Source of the DNA: Salvia splendens
Taxonomy: Eukaryota > Streptophyta > Magnoliopsida > Lamiales > Lamiaceae
Length of the DNA: 64,000 nt
Reading direction: 5' to 3'
Assembly (NCBI RefSeq): GCF_004379255.2
Contig: NC_056034.1
Span: 10,046,501 to 10,110,500 of the forward strand
The position numbers were made by a program, and so were the translations under genes. The notes beneath the pieces were generated by a model. The model was not told the DNA's origin. It searched no databases and was given only the letters and a program-made list of their open reading frames with translations. Below, one piece after another: positions 54,053-64,000 of the stretch; the stretch's first letter is position 1; the number at the start of each line of letters is the position of its first letter.

Positions 54053-56183
54053 GGATGGTAATGATGATGATCATATGAGGTGATTGAATTCTCTTTATAA
54101 TTGTTGGCATGTACTATGTTGTCACTCCACATCTGGAAACATAAGTGGGGTTGTGTTGTGAGGGAATATATGCTGTGAGCTGTGGCCCTTTCTTTTCTCC
54201 CATTTCCCATTTCCTTTTTTTTTAATTTGGCCTGAAAGGGTGGGGAGAATCTCTGTGATGCAGCAAAAACAGAGAAAGCAACATACTTCAATTTGGAGTC
54301 TCAAAAGGAGAGAAAGAGAGCAAAAAAAAGTGTATGGTTTGTTTTTATCCTCCTGTATTCCCACCTCTCTTTCACTCTTAAGTTATTCCCATAGGAGTTA
54401 GGCAGTGCCCACCATGATGTATAATGGGAGCAACTTTTGTAAAACCCTTAAGAAGCTTTGATGGAAAGAAGAAAGAAAATTTAATCATCATGATATGTTT
54501 CTTTTTAAAGATTGAAAGGGATAACAAAATCAATACATATAGACTTAATTAGTTTTTGGGGATAATTGTCACATTTTTCTTTTTCCAATTTCCTTCCTGA
54601 GAGAGCGTGGTGTGGATAGATTTGGCCGGTTCTTTTTGTTTCTTGTAGGGATAGAGGAATAAAGGAATCTAGCATTAGATTTTTGGACAAGTATTAGTGT
54701 TATCGATAAGTACTGCATTGATATTAATAATCAGGTATAATATGATTGACATGATAAAAAACAATTTGGTACAATGACCCTTTTGGCCATCTTGTTTTTT
54801 TCATTTTGTAGCTGTCTGACATTCTGAACCAAACAATAACAGAAACTCATACTAACATAGGCAGAAACAGAAGCACTATTCAAGAATGAGTTTAGTTATG
54901 TCAGAAATTCAATCTGTGCAGCAGTCTTAATTCTTAAAATATGTATTTATATTTTATAGTATTTGAAGTGTCGAAGTGATATAAAGAAAGCCCATCTTTT
55001 CCTCTTTGCTTAAAGTTCAAGAATTGCATGGATTCTTGCTCAAAGATTTAAAATATTGTGCAGTCAAGTTGATGAAGTGAAGCAGTCTAACCTAGTCTTT
55101 TGCCTTTTGATCATTAAGGATTTAATTATTGAAAGTTGTTTCCTGAATATATAAACAATGATGTATGTTTGGAATTTAATTAAGTGGTAATAGAATCTTT
55201 TTTTCCCCTCAATCACAGACCCAAGGAAATGACAAAAAGCCTCACATTAATATATGCATCCACACTAAAGCAATCCATGAAAAAGGAAGCATACAGATAC
55301 AATACAATCAAAAGGAGAGAGAAAATTTAAATTCACATGTCTTGAAATTACCTAGGAAATAAGATAAATTCAATATTATTTTTAAAAAAATTGTAAAACA
55401 AAAAAAGGAATAGGAAGAGAGGCACAATGGCAAACAGCAAATCCTAAAAGTCATTTAGATCAGATCAGTCTTTTGCATTTCTTGGGTTGCGAGCAAAGAG
55501 TCGGATCCATGGAATAAAAATTCAATGATTGATCACCAAAAAAAGCATTGCCATTACTTATCTTTATAGAGAAGATCATTAGATGCAAAGTAGAAAAAGA
55601 GAAAACAAAAGCTTAATGTGTAGCTTTTAGCCCTTACACTCAACACATGTTACATTGCTCACTTATGTCTAACTATGTTGAGGCGACTGAACATCTAGGG
55701 GTAAAGCACTGTTTGTATGCGTGACGTGAGAGCAGTACCAAATCGAAGTAAACTCTAAACGCATGGATAACTATGTTGCTTTGTCTATACCGCAATCTCA
55801 AGTTCACATTGAAAAGGGAAATGGAAGACATAAGTGGCCCAAAAGTTTGAAAAATGAGGTGAAGAAACAAGAGCCTTTCCCTTTAAGCAGGTTGGTGTAC
55901 TTTTATGTATTCCATGGAGAGTAAAGGAGATTCTAGGATGATGCAAAAACAAGGCCTTGGGATTTTGAGGGAAGCTCCAGTGAATCAAAAGTCATCTAAT
56001 TATTATTCTCTTTGGGTCCCACTCAGGAATCAACAAAAGGAACTTGTCACAATCTCCCACCAATTTATTTTTCTTATTACTACTACTAATATTTATCCAC
56101 GTTAAATTTTGTGGATACATCATTGTAATCCCTTACGCCAGCATTATGCAAGCATTCGCCTTCCTCTCTGATTGGCTCGAAGC

Positions 56184-56228
<45 letters not shown>

Positions 56229-59200
56229 CTGAGTTAGTTATTTTTCTGTTTCAACAAATGTCGATCGCCGCATGTGTGTTGCTGATCATTTGAGAAACAA
56301 ATTTACTTTAGACAGCAAGATTTTTGCATTAGGAAGATTAAATGAGATCATACAAGGAAATGTAAATTTGGTATGGTTTCACAAGGGGGAGCTTCCTTTG
56401 GATAGAACGAGGTTGCATAAAGTCGAATATTGTGACCTAATAGTTTTGTTGTAGCCACCCATTTTTCATAGTACTATGCTACATATATCCATCATGTTCT
56501 GTCCAATTCTGCTTTAGTATATATCATCAATTCATGTAATGATATTGAGATAATAAGCCCAACTTTATGAATAACAACTGAAAATATAGTGTAGCATATA
56601 CAGATAGATAAGTAAGGAAAGCTACTAGTACATTTTTCTCCAAATTCATTAGTGGCAGATAATGTTTCACTCTCTCTCTCAGCTATGATAGATCTGCTGA
56701 TGCAAATAAGTCCGGTTCGCCTCCTCCTGCATCCATCTCCGCCTTAAAGCTCTTCTATTCGATGACATGTTAAATTACGTTTCTACAAGTTTTTTATGAC
56801 AATATTATTAGTAACTTCACCAAATGAAGACTTTGTTGAATGTATTAATTTAAATACAATTAATATTTAATTTTACGTTTACGTTTATGTTATGTATTAT
56901 TCGTCGCACTTCAAGCACAAAATTCTGGCTCCGCCTCCTGTGTTTTAGGATTTGGGAACATGTTCCCATGTGTTCATCAGTTTTCTGAAAACTATACAAG
57001 AAATTCATCGAAACATGACCTGCAAATTAATGGATCACACACATACGCATCAAGAGCAAAGCTCTTCTTGCTGAAGAATTTCATTTCTGGATGATATCAA
57101 AGTGGCAGACTAATAATAGTTCATCTTTCATGAAAAAAATAAGAAAATAAAAGTAAGTTTACCATCGTAAAAACGTTTATAAAGCGACAAACTTGACCTA
57201 TGATCAATTAGTCAACTAATCCTCATATTGCTTCAGTTCCTAATCCTAGGTTAAATAGTCAATAATTGTCTGCTAATAATTAAACTCCCTGTCCTAAACC
57301 TTGAAACATCCCAACAAAATCCACCCAAAAACAATCATCATATTCCTGCCACAATTCCACGAGCAAAAAAGGAAGGGGGAAAATGATCTAGCATGAAGAT
57401 GTGGACCTTTTAAGAGAATAGGGCAATGCATGATGCACGCCAAAGGGGAAAACTTTCTAGTTCTGCAACAAGAGACTACACAAGATGGTGATATACATAA
57501 ATTGCGGTGTTTATTTCTTTTCTAGTACTAGAAGTGGCTGACACCTCACGCCCACTTCCTCCACTTAGGCATTATTATCATTTCATTGTCTCTGCTTTTC
57601 TTCTTTGTGAATAGATTTACGTGGTTTACATAGCATAGCAATAGCATGTTCCTTTTCCAAGCTTTGAATAATTTTAAAAGATATTCCAATATCTTAGATG
57701 CTCTCATCCTTTCTTTTCTTTTCAAACCTAATTTTGACATTACTACACCTTCTTTACCGCCGTGTTTCATGCTTCTTATTCGAGGATGATTCCGGCATCA
57801 AACTTAATTTGGTTCAGATCAAATAACATTTCATGGTTAGGGAGTAACGATGGATTTGATTTTTTGACCTACTACTAAATATAATAATGATAAAACAAAT
57901 ATTTGATTACGGGAATGACCAAATTACCCTTTATGATATTACAATAAATTAAAATAAAATATTTTAATTTAGAACCAATCCCACCACTCCCATATCACCA
58001 TTAAACCTGCGACAGCCCTTAAACACATGTACGTACATGGCTCGCTCTCTTCAAATCGATATAGTTTACTACTCCATCTATCCCCCAGAAGATTACTCAC
58101 TTATCTTTTTAGTTTGTCCCATCCAAAATTATACATTACTAAAAATAGAAATTCATTTATCTCTCCTTTATTTCATCTATGTTATTCTATTTTCTCCACC
58201 TAACACATAAAATAAAACTGCATAAAATCTCGTCCCGACCAAGGAAGGGGTCTGCCAAAAGATTCGATCTTTCTGGTTTCAAAGATTCTTCAACTCTTGT
58301 TCATTTTTCAGTAGCCAGATTTCGAAAGGCCCTTTTGTTTGGATATCTTCTGGACTATGATCTGCTTCTTCTAAACTTTTGCAGAATAATGAGGAAGCAG
58401 AAGATTGCCGGTTTTTCCAAACTTTTGAAAGAAAAAAAAGATAATCAGGTTTTTCTAAACTTTCAGAAAATATTAAGAAGAAGAAGCAGAAGACTAAAAT
58501 GGATAAATGTGTATGTGTCATTTTGCATAATTTTTTCGGATATAAAGAGTTTTTACATAGTATTTATTTTATAATAAAAATGAGAAAGGTGGACGATAAT
58601 CTTTGTAATTACTTTATAGGGATCCAAAACCCTTTGTGATACACTAGCAAATTCATAGTGCGTTCATTGGCATTCCATGGGATAAATCTTGATAAGATAC
58701 TGGAGTACTCTAATTTTCAAATTTACAGTACCATTAATGAGTTTTTCGAATCAAATAATATTCTTATGGTCGAATGTACATAGAAATGAATGAATGGAAG
58801 CACTCAATGCAAATGGTAAATGCAGTTTGGTCAGCCAAATTTGAGAGGAATTTGAAGAATGGAGGTTGACATCATTGCCATCATCCAAAGTTGTGTGGTC
58901 ACTTGTGCTTATTGCCGCCTATCCACAACAACCAATAATATCGCATCGCTCATTTTATCTATACATCAGACAACGTTGGATCAAGTAAGGTGGACTCGGG
59001 TTTGGCCAGAGTTGATTAATCCCACTACCAAGGCTAAAAAATTTATTTAAAATCAAACCTTTGAATTTGTCGTTGATCATATAAATAATTAGGTTAAGGT
59101 TCACTTCCATATTTCATCTCTCTATCATTCGGCATTCATGACTAGTGATGATCTTTGAACTATTTCTATCTGGGGTGTCGTTTGCACTATGTCTAATCTC

Positions 59201-59603
59201 AGGAATCTATGTTGCTAGATCCACTTGGGCATCATAGGGATTAGGAGTTTAGGATTATTTAACGGATCAACATTTGCCACGTAATAGTACTACATTTTTT
59301 TCTAAAGGTGTAACAGACGTAATGAAACAAGTGATACATTTGGGGAATCTAGTTTTCACTTGGACCTATTACAAGAATTTTGGCCGACAAGTTCCCAATT
59401 TGTGAGTCGATGCCATCATAACTTTAATTTCAAATTTAATGTTGTGGAGTAATTTTTTTTAAATGTTTAAATACCGATCGCAGTGTGGTCATATAACTTT
59501 TAAAATAATTTTGGATCATAGTAATATAAATTTTTTTTCCTTCAAGTGATAGTTTATTATACTGTTTATACTTACGGTGCCAAACAAATGAGGCATTCTC
59601 TTA
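54053..59603. other. Long intergenic region with small repeats, no gene recognised
   Basis: Starts with the MYB-CC promoter and leader. It holds a (TA)n microsatellite at 56184-56227 and a half Stowaway-like remnant near 58065-58215. Minus ORF 57546-57770 and plus ORF 58179-58574 show no family resemblance and no splice context, so neither is called. Confidence 0.5.
56184..56227. repeat. (TA)n microsatellite
   Basis: Pure alternating TA for about 44 bp. Confidence 0.95.
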
Positions 59604-60953
59604 GGGCATCCGCAATGGGCGGATGATGGCACGCCAGATGGCGCACATCGTCCGCACCCATTGCGGGTGCGCGCCATAGGGCGCGGACGATAGTCGCGCC
59701 CTATACTTCGGTTGCGAAGGATAGCGCGGACGATGGCTATCGTCCGCCCCATTGTGGAGGTCGCGGACGATCAACCGCGGACGATGGCACGCGGTTTCGT
59801 TTTTTTATAAATACCGTTCATTTGTAACATTTCATTTTCGAAACTTACATTTACAGAAAGAAGAGGAACCGGCAGCGGGCGCAGAAGTTGCCGCCTCCCG
59901 GTGATTGCAATGAGTACGCCCCCATCCGTACGAACTACAACGACGACGAAACTCTCACTTTGGCCCGGTGTTGGGTAGATATATCGGAAGATCCGATATT
60001 CGCGAACAACCAGCGACAGATCGCGTACTGGGAACGCATCGCGGACCTCTACAATTCGGTCAAGCCGCCGACCGCTTACAAGCGCAAGCGTGAGCAACTC
60101 CGCAAGCACTGGGATCAAGTCAAGAAGCAAGTGAACTTGTACGCGGCGGAGTTCGAGAAGTTCACGCGGTCTCAGGGGAGCGGTGAGAGCTTGAGCGACG
60201 TGCGCGCTAAAGCGCTGTTGTCGTACCGGTCGATGTACGGCGAATTCAAGCACGAGGCCATCTGGGCGCTCTTGAGGGACAAGCAGAAATTCCAAGGTGG
60301 AATTCTGCACACTGGTGCGACGAAGAGGACGAAGACCACTGAAGCTGGTGATTACACGAGCAGCGGCAGCGGCAATCACCCTGTTGACCTCAACCGGACG
60401 TACGTGGATGAAGGGAGTTCCGGCACACCGGTGTCCGTCCGGCGTCCTTTCGGCGTCAAGGCTGCGAAGGCCAAGGGGAAGGCGACCGCGACCTCATCGT
60501 CGACCGCTGCAACCCAAGCTCCGGTCCCGGTAGAGCTCCCGACCCAGACGGCCACCGCGTTTGAGTCGTTAGCAACAGCGTCGATGGCAAGGACGATGTT
60601 GCAGACGCACAGGGCCCTCAAGAAGTGTACCGACCCCGACGAAGCCGAATATCTCTGGGCGTTACTCGATGAGCTGCGTCGGAAGTTGGGAATTGGTCCG
60701 ACTTAGTTTTTTTATTATTATTAATTCAATGATGTAACTTTTTTTTATTAAAACTTCGCCGTTTGTTATTTAGACCGTTTTTTATTTACTCGTTACTTGT
60801 TATTTGAAAACAGTTAAATTAATTAAACAAAACAATAAAATGATGATGTGGCGCGCCTTAAGGCGCCCCACTGCAGATGGGGAGGTAGGAGGATAAAACT
60901 GCTGACGTGGCTCGCCATAGGGCGCGCCTTAGGACGCCCCATTGCTAATGCTC
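59604..60953 (+). mobile_element. PIF/Harbinger-type element H8, ORF1 only
   Basis: Left end GGGCATCCGCAATGGGCGG, right end complement GAGCATTAGCAATGGGGCG, with TTA at 59601-59603 and 60954-60956. The length is 1350 bp. The head is rich in GCGGACGATGGC and GCGCGCC palindromes. It carries a SANT-type ORF without an ATG. Confidence 0.85.
59888..60706 (+). pseudogene. Harbinger ORF1-like SANT protein lacking its start codon
   Basis: The open frame reads from about 59850 to TAG 60704-60706, with no ATG near the leader; 59888 is TTG. The SANT/trihelix part is NYNDDETLTLARCWVDISEDP, ANNQRQIAYWERIADLY and KREQLRKHWDQVKKQ. A FKHEAIWALLRDKQKF block follows, then an AT-hook-like AKAKGKATA stretch and a C-terminal helix TMLQTHRALKKCTDPDEAEYLW. 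The frame is otherwise clean over about 270 codons. The start was probably lost by a small deletion between leader and ORF, although non-ATG initiation or a spliced leader is possible. Confidence 0.82.
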
Positions 60954-60956
60954 TTA

Positions 60957-61236
60957 CGGAGCACCCTTACTGCTAGGAGCAATTATTTATCCACATTCTG
61001 TATCTCAATGAGCCGACAATACCTCAAAAAATGTATGCCGACAAATGATGTTTTAATATAAATATATATAAATCACTTTATGCGTAAATGTTTATATTTA
61101 GTATATTACCTATGCATTGACGTTACTTCAAGATTTGTACAATTTCATTTCAAGTAACCTAAACTCTAATCATATTTATTTGTTGGTGAATGATTGTTTG
61201 TTGGTACAAAGTTGGAGTGAGTAGATTAGTGGTATC
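60957..61236. other. Spacer, no gene
   Basis: AT-rich DNA with no recognised feature. Confidence 0.45.
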
Positions 61237-61376
61237 ATTTTGCCACATATATACAGTAAAATTTCAAATATTCCCTTGGCTCCAGGAAATTATGAACTAT
61301 GTTTTTATTTTGCCACATATATACAGTAAAATTTCAAATATTCCCTTGGCTCCAGGAAATTATGAACTATGTTTTT
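61237..61376. repeat. 70-bp tandem duplication
   Basis: Two head-to-tail copies (61237-61306, 61307-61376) containing 'tgccacatatatacagtaaa' and 'ttcccttggctccaggaaat', essentially identical. This suggests a recent event. Confidence 0.93.
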
Positions 61377-61513
61377 TTTAATTCGGGTATGAAAAGTATA
61401 AACTTTCTAATTTTATAAATTTAATTACACTACAAATAATATGAACCTCCATTTTCACTAACACTATTTCCACTATTCTTTCTCTAACTCTTTCCCACTT
61501 AATCAGCTATATA

Positions 61514-61711
61514 TTCCATCCGTCTCATTATAAGTGAGACGTACTCCTTTTTAGGTCGTTTCACTATAAGTGAGATAAATCTTTTTATGGCAAAAAGCAA
61601 CACCTTATTTCTCTCTTACTCTCTCCTCTTTCTTATTTTTTCTCTCACCTTTTTTACTCATAAAAACCTTTGTCCAAAAGAAATGTCTCACATATAATGG
61701 GACGGAGGGAG
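61514..61711. mobile_element. Stowaway-type MITE
   Basis: Inverted ends TTCCATCCGTCTCATTAT and ATAATGGGACGGAGGGAG, TA on both sides. 198 bp, no ORF. Confidence 0.8.
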
Positions 61712-61853
61712 TATCAAAATTTGTGTTTAACCAAATATTCATACTTTTCAGTGATATGCAATATTATTTTTTAATTAATTTAAAACAGTTTATGAAGTAA
61801 AGAATTCGATGCGAGCAATTTCCCACTTGGGGAATAAAAAATCATATTTAGTA

Positions 61854-62015
61854 CTCCCTCGTCCCATAAAGATTGTCTCATTTCTCTATTTTCGTCCGTC
61901 CCACAAAATTTGTCTCATTTCACTTTTTACCATTTTTGCTAGTGGACCTCATATTTCACTTACTCATTTCTACTCACATTTTATTATAAAACAAACCCGT
62001 GTCCGGATGGGGGAG
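61854..62015. mobile_element. Stowaway-type MITE
   Basis: Ends CTCCCTCGTCCCAT and CCGGATGGGGGAG with TA flanks. 162 bp. Confidence 0.75.
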
Positions 62016-62314
62016 TAGTAATTAATAAATATGGAATGAGTTAGCGCACTGGTTAAAGGTTTGTTTCAGTTGGATTTGGATCGACAAACCTCAGCCACGA
62101 AAAAATGATTCTCCGCTGTGTGGGCCAATTTGCTTACGTCAGTGGGACACGCGTCCAAAAACTGTTAGCTGGTTGAGGAGCTAACCTGGGCTGACAGATG
62201 GGCTTCTTTCACAAACCTTTTAAGATGGGGCCCTTCACGCCAGCACGCATGGCCCAATTGCCACGTGCGACTCTTTGTCAGACTTTGACAGCTTGGAAAA
62301 TTGCTATGCATATA

Positions 62315-62531
62315 CTCCCTCCCTCCTCGAACAGGAGTCCCGTTTTTCCGCAAATATGAGTCTCGGTTCACTTTTACCATAAATGTTAATAGGGTCTCAT
62401 TTTTCACTAACTCATTCAACTCACATTTCATTTAAAACTGATATATACAAGTTGGACCCCTATTCTTTTCTTAACATTTGTTAAAACTCGTGTCGCCCAT
62501 AAATGAGACTACTAATGGCGGACAGAGAGAG
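62315..62531. mobile_element. Stowaway-type MITE, diverged
   Basis: Ends CTCCCTCCCTCCTCG and GGCGGACAGAGAGAG with TA flanks. The inverted repeat is imperfect, and internal 'gagtctcggttcac' and 'aaatgagactac' arms also pair poorly. Confidence 0.65.
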
Positions 62532-62553
62532 TAATTAATTACTAAAAGAAATA

Positions 62554-62757
62554 CTCCCTCCGTCCCAAGGAAGATGACCCCTTCCTTGAGTGTCACGAAA
62601 ATTTATGCAGCTTTACTTTAAGTGTGAAGTGAAGAGAGTAAAGTAAGAGACATAGAAAAAAGTAGAGAGAAATATGTTTTCATTCTTTGTAATGAGTCAT
62701 CTTGTTTGGGATAAAACCAAAAAAGAAAGTGACTCATCTTTAGTTGGACGAATGGAG
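62554..62757. mobile_element. Stowaway-type MITE
   Basis: Ends CTCCCTCCGTCCCAAGG and TTGGACGAATGGAG with TA flanks. 204 bp. Confidence 0.78.
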
Positions 62758-63149
62758 TACTATGGCTTACACAATTTTCGCTTCATAATTCATATGCATT
62801 GGCTTTATGCACTTTCAACAATCAATAACCTTCAAATCTCCCCACAACAATATGCACTCTTTCCTTTTAAATCTGTTCATAAGAATATGCATTTTTAATT
62901 TTGAAAAGTTTTTTTTATCTCTAATGAATTGGGACTCATTCTCCATTAACAATATCTTAATTACTTTTTCTCTCTACCTTTCTCTTACTTTATCAATTTT
63001 GAATTGAAATTCATGTCAAACCTAAAGTGCATATTGTTTACTCAGAGAGAGTTTTCATGCGATTTCATCAAAGTTAAACCTTTATTCTCATATATCAAAA
63101 TTGGTTTGAAGTGTTCATAGGAATATGTTATAGATAAAATGAGTCTTAA

Positions 63150-63720
63150 GAGCATCCGCAATGGGCGGACGATGGCACGCCCGATGGCGCGCATCGTCCG
63201 CACCCATTGCGGGTCCGTGTCATAGGGCGCGAACGATAGTCGCGCCCTATACTTCGGTCGCGGAAGAAAGCGCGGACGATGGCCATCGTCCGCTCCATCG
63301 TCCGCCCCATTGCGGCTGTCGCGGGCGACGGCAAGGACGGTCACCGCGTTTGAGTCGTTAGCAACAGCGTCGATGGCAAGGACGATGTTGCAGACGCACA
63401 GGGCCCTCAAGAAGTGTACCGACCCCGACGAAGCCGAATATCTCCGGGCGTTACTCGATGAGCTGCGTCGGAAGTTGGAAATTGGTCCGACTTAGTTTTT
63501 TTTTATTATTAGTTCGATGATGTAACTTTTTTTTATTAAAACTTCGCCGTTTGTTATTTAGACCGTTTTTTATTTACTCGTTTTGAAAACAGTTAAATTA
63601 ATTAAACAAAACAATAAAATGATGATGTGGCGCGCCTTAGGGCGCCCCACTGCAGGTGGGGAGGTTGGAGGATAAAACTGCTGACGTCGCGCGCCTTAGG
63701 GCGCCCCATTGATAATGCTC
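63150..63720 (+). mobile_element. Short deletion derivative H9 of the H8 family
   Basis: Left end GAGCATCCGCAATGGGCGG, right end complement GAGCATTATCAATGGGGCG, TAA at 63147-63149 and 63721-63723. 571 bp. It keeps the head of H8, then jumps to the last about 160 bp of the H8 ORF and the H8 trailer. Confidence 0.87.
63336..63495 (+). pseudogene. C-terminal remnant of a Harbinger ORF1
   Basis: Encodes FESLATASMARTML and the helix up to the same TAG as H8, with only a few differences (for example Arg for Trp after EYL). No promoter-proximal start; it is a deletion remnant. Confidence 0.85.
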
Positions 63721-63723
63721 TAA

Positions 63724-64000
63724 CGCCTTATCATCGTTTCCATTTCCACATCGATCCAATATTTATAATTCACAGATAATGTCATTAAAAATACACAAAT
63801 ATTCTGAAATTTTCCATCTATAAAGTATGAAATTTTCCTTCATATGCAATCAATTTGAAATGCCCTATGCTTGGTATAGAGCTCCAACTCTTCCTACACT
63901 TCTTTCGTACTCGAAATCTCATGTACGTTTGAAGATTTTATTTTGGGCAAGACAGAAACATACTACTTATGTTTGTCGCCCTTAGATTCAAATTATCACA
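63724..64000. other. Window edge, no gene recognised
   Basis: AT-rich sequence with no supported exon. Confidence 0.4.

Noticed and set aside
57546..57770. 74-codon minus ORF
   Set aside because: No domain and no gene context; chance ORF is the simpler reading.
58179..58574. 131-codon plus ORF
   Set aside because: Basic and hydrophobic patches from AT-rich DNA, overlaps a MITE remnant, no family match recognised.

Overview
This is a plant nuclear window, most likely from a eudicot and possibly a Lamiales-type asterid. The order is a guess from the overall look of the genes and is not proven. The evidence is spliced genes with AT-rich introns, plant-only families (N-glycan GALT1, MYB-CC factor, MPSR1-type RING ligase, AVT1 amino-acid transporter), two Copia retrotransposons, and many TIR elements and MITEs.

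Layout. 1-815: 3' end of a decayed AVT1-like transporter. 1250-2293: promoter and exon 1 of a broken T2 ribonuclease. 2875-12091: complete 14-exon MIRO GTPase gene, with a Stowaway MITE in intron 10 and a 2.2-kb PIF/Harbinger-type element holding an intact 514-aa ORF in intron 12. 13339-17204: a Harbinger transposase element, a short Harbinger derivative and a Mutator-type foldback MITE. 18505-21364: complete 7-exon GALT1 gene. 21365-25762: AT-rich intergenic DNA. 25763-36161: Harbinger elements in a row, one of them interrupted by a hAT element full of GGTATACCG palindromes, plus a chimeric fossil made of uL18 and AVT1 fragments. 36832-42851: decayed Copia with a second hAT element inside its 3' LTR. 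42857-44101: exons 2-4 of a T2 ribonuclease pseudogene. 45385-50586: young Copia on the minus strand, whose single long frame is broken by one stop codon. 50934-54052: compact genic island with an organellar-type uL18 gene (minus), an MPSR1-like RING-H2 gene (plus, divergent) and a MYB-CC transcription factor (minus). 54053-64000: mostly intergenic, with two related Harbinger elements and four Stowaway-like MITEs.

The host genes do not form one pathway. However, a T2 ribonuclease, GALT1 and an MPSR1-like RING gene in one neighbourhood recall the Arabidopsis neighbours RNS3-GALT1-MPSR1 (At1g26820-26810-26800). The window therefore looks like an old collinear block stretched by transposons.

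The most unusual pattern is the Harbinger set. Nine elements have TTA/TAA target duplications, and none carries both Harbinger genes. Five carry only a SANT/trihelix-like ORF1 and one carries only a DDE transposase; the other three are deletion derivatives, one of the transposase type and two of the ORF1 type. In the related elements the ORF1 and transposase cargoes share the same leader with a TATA box, similar trailers and similar ends. This suggests a family whose two genes ride on separate elements.
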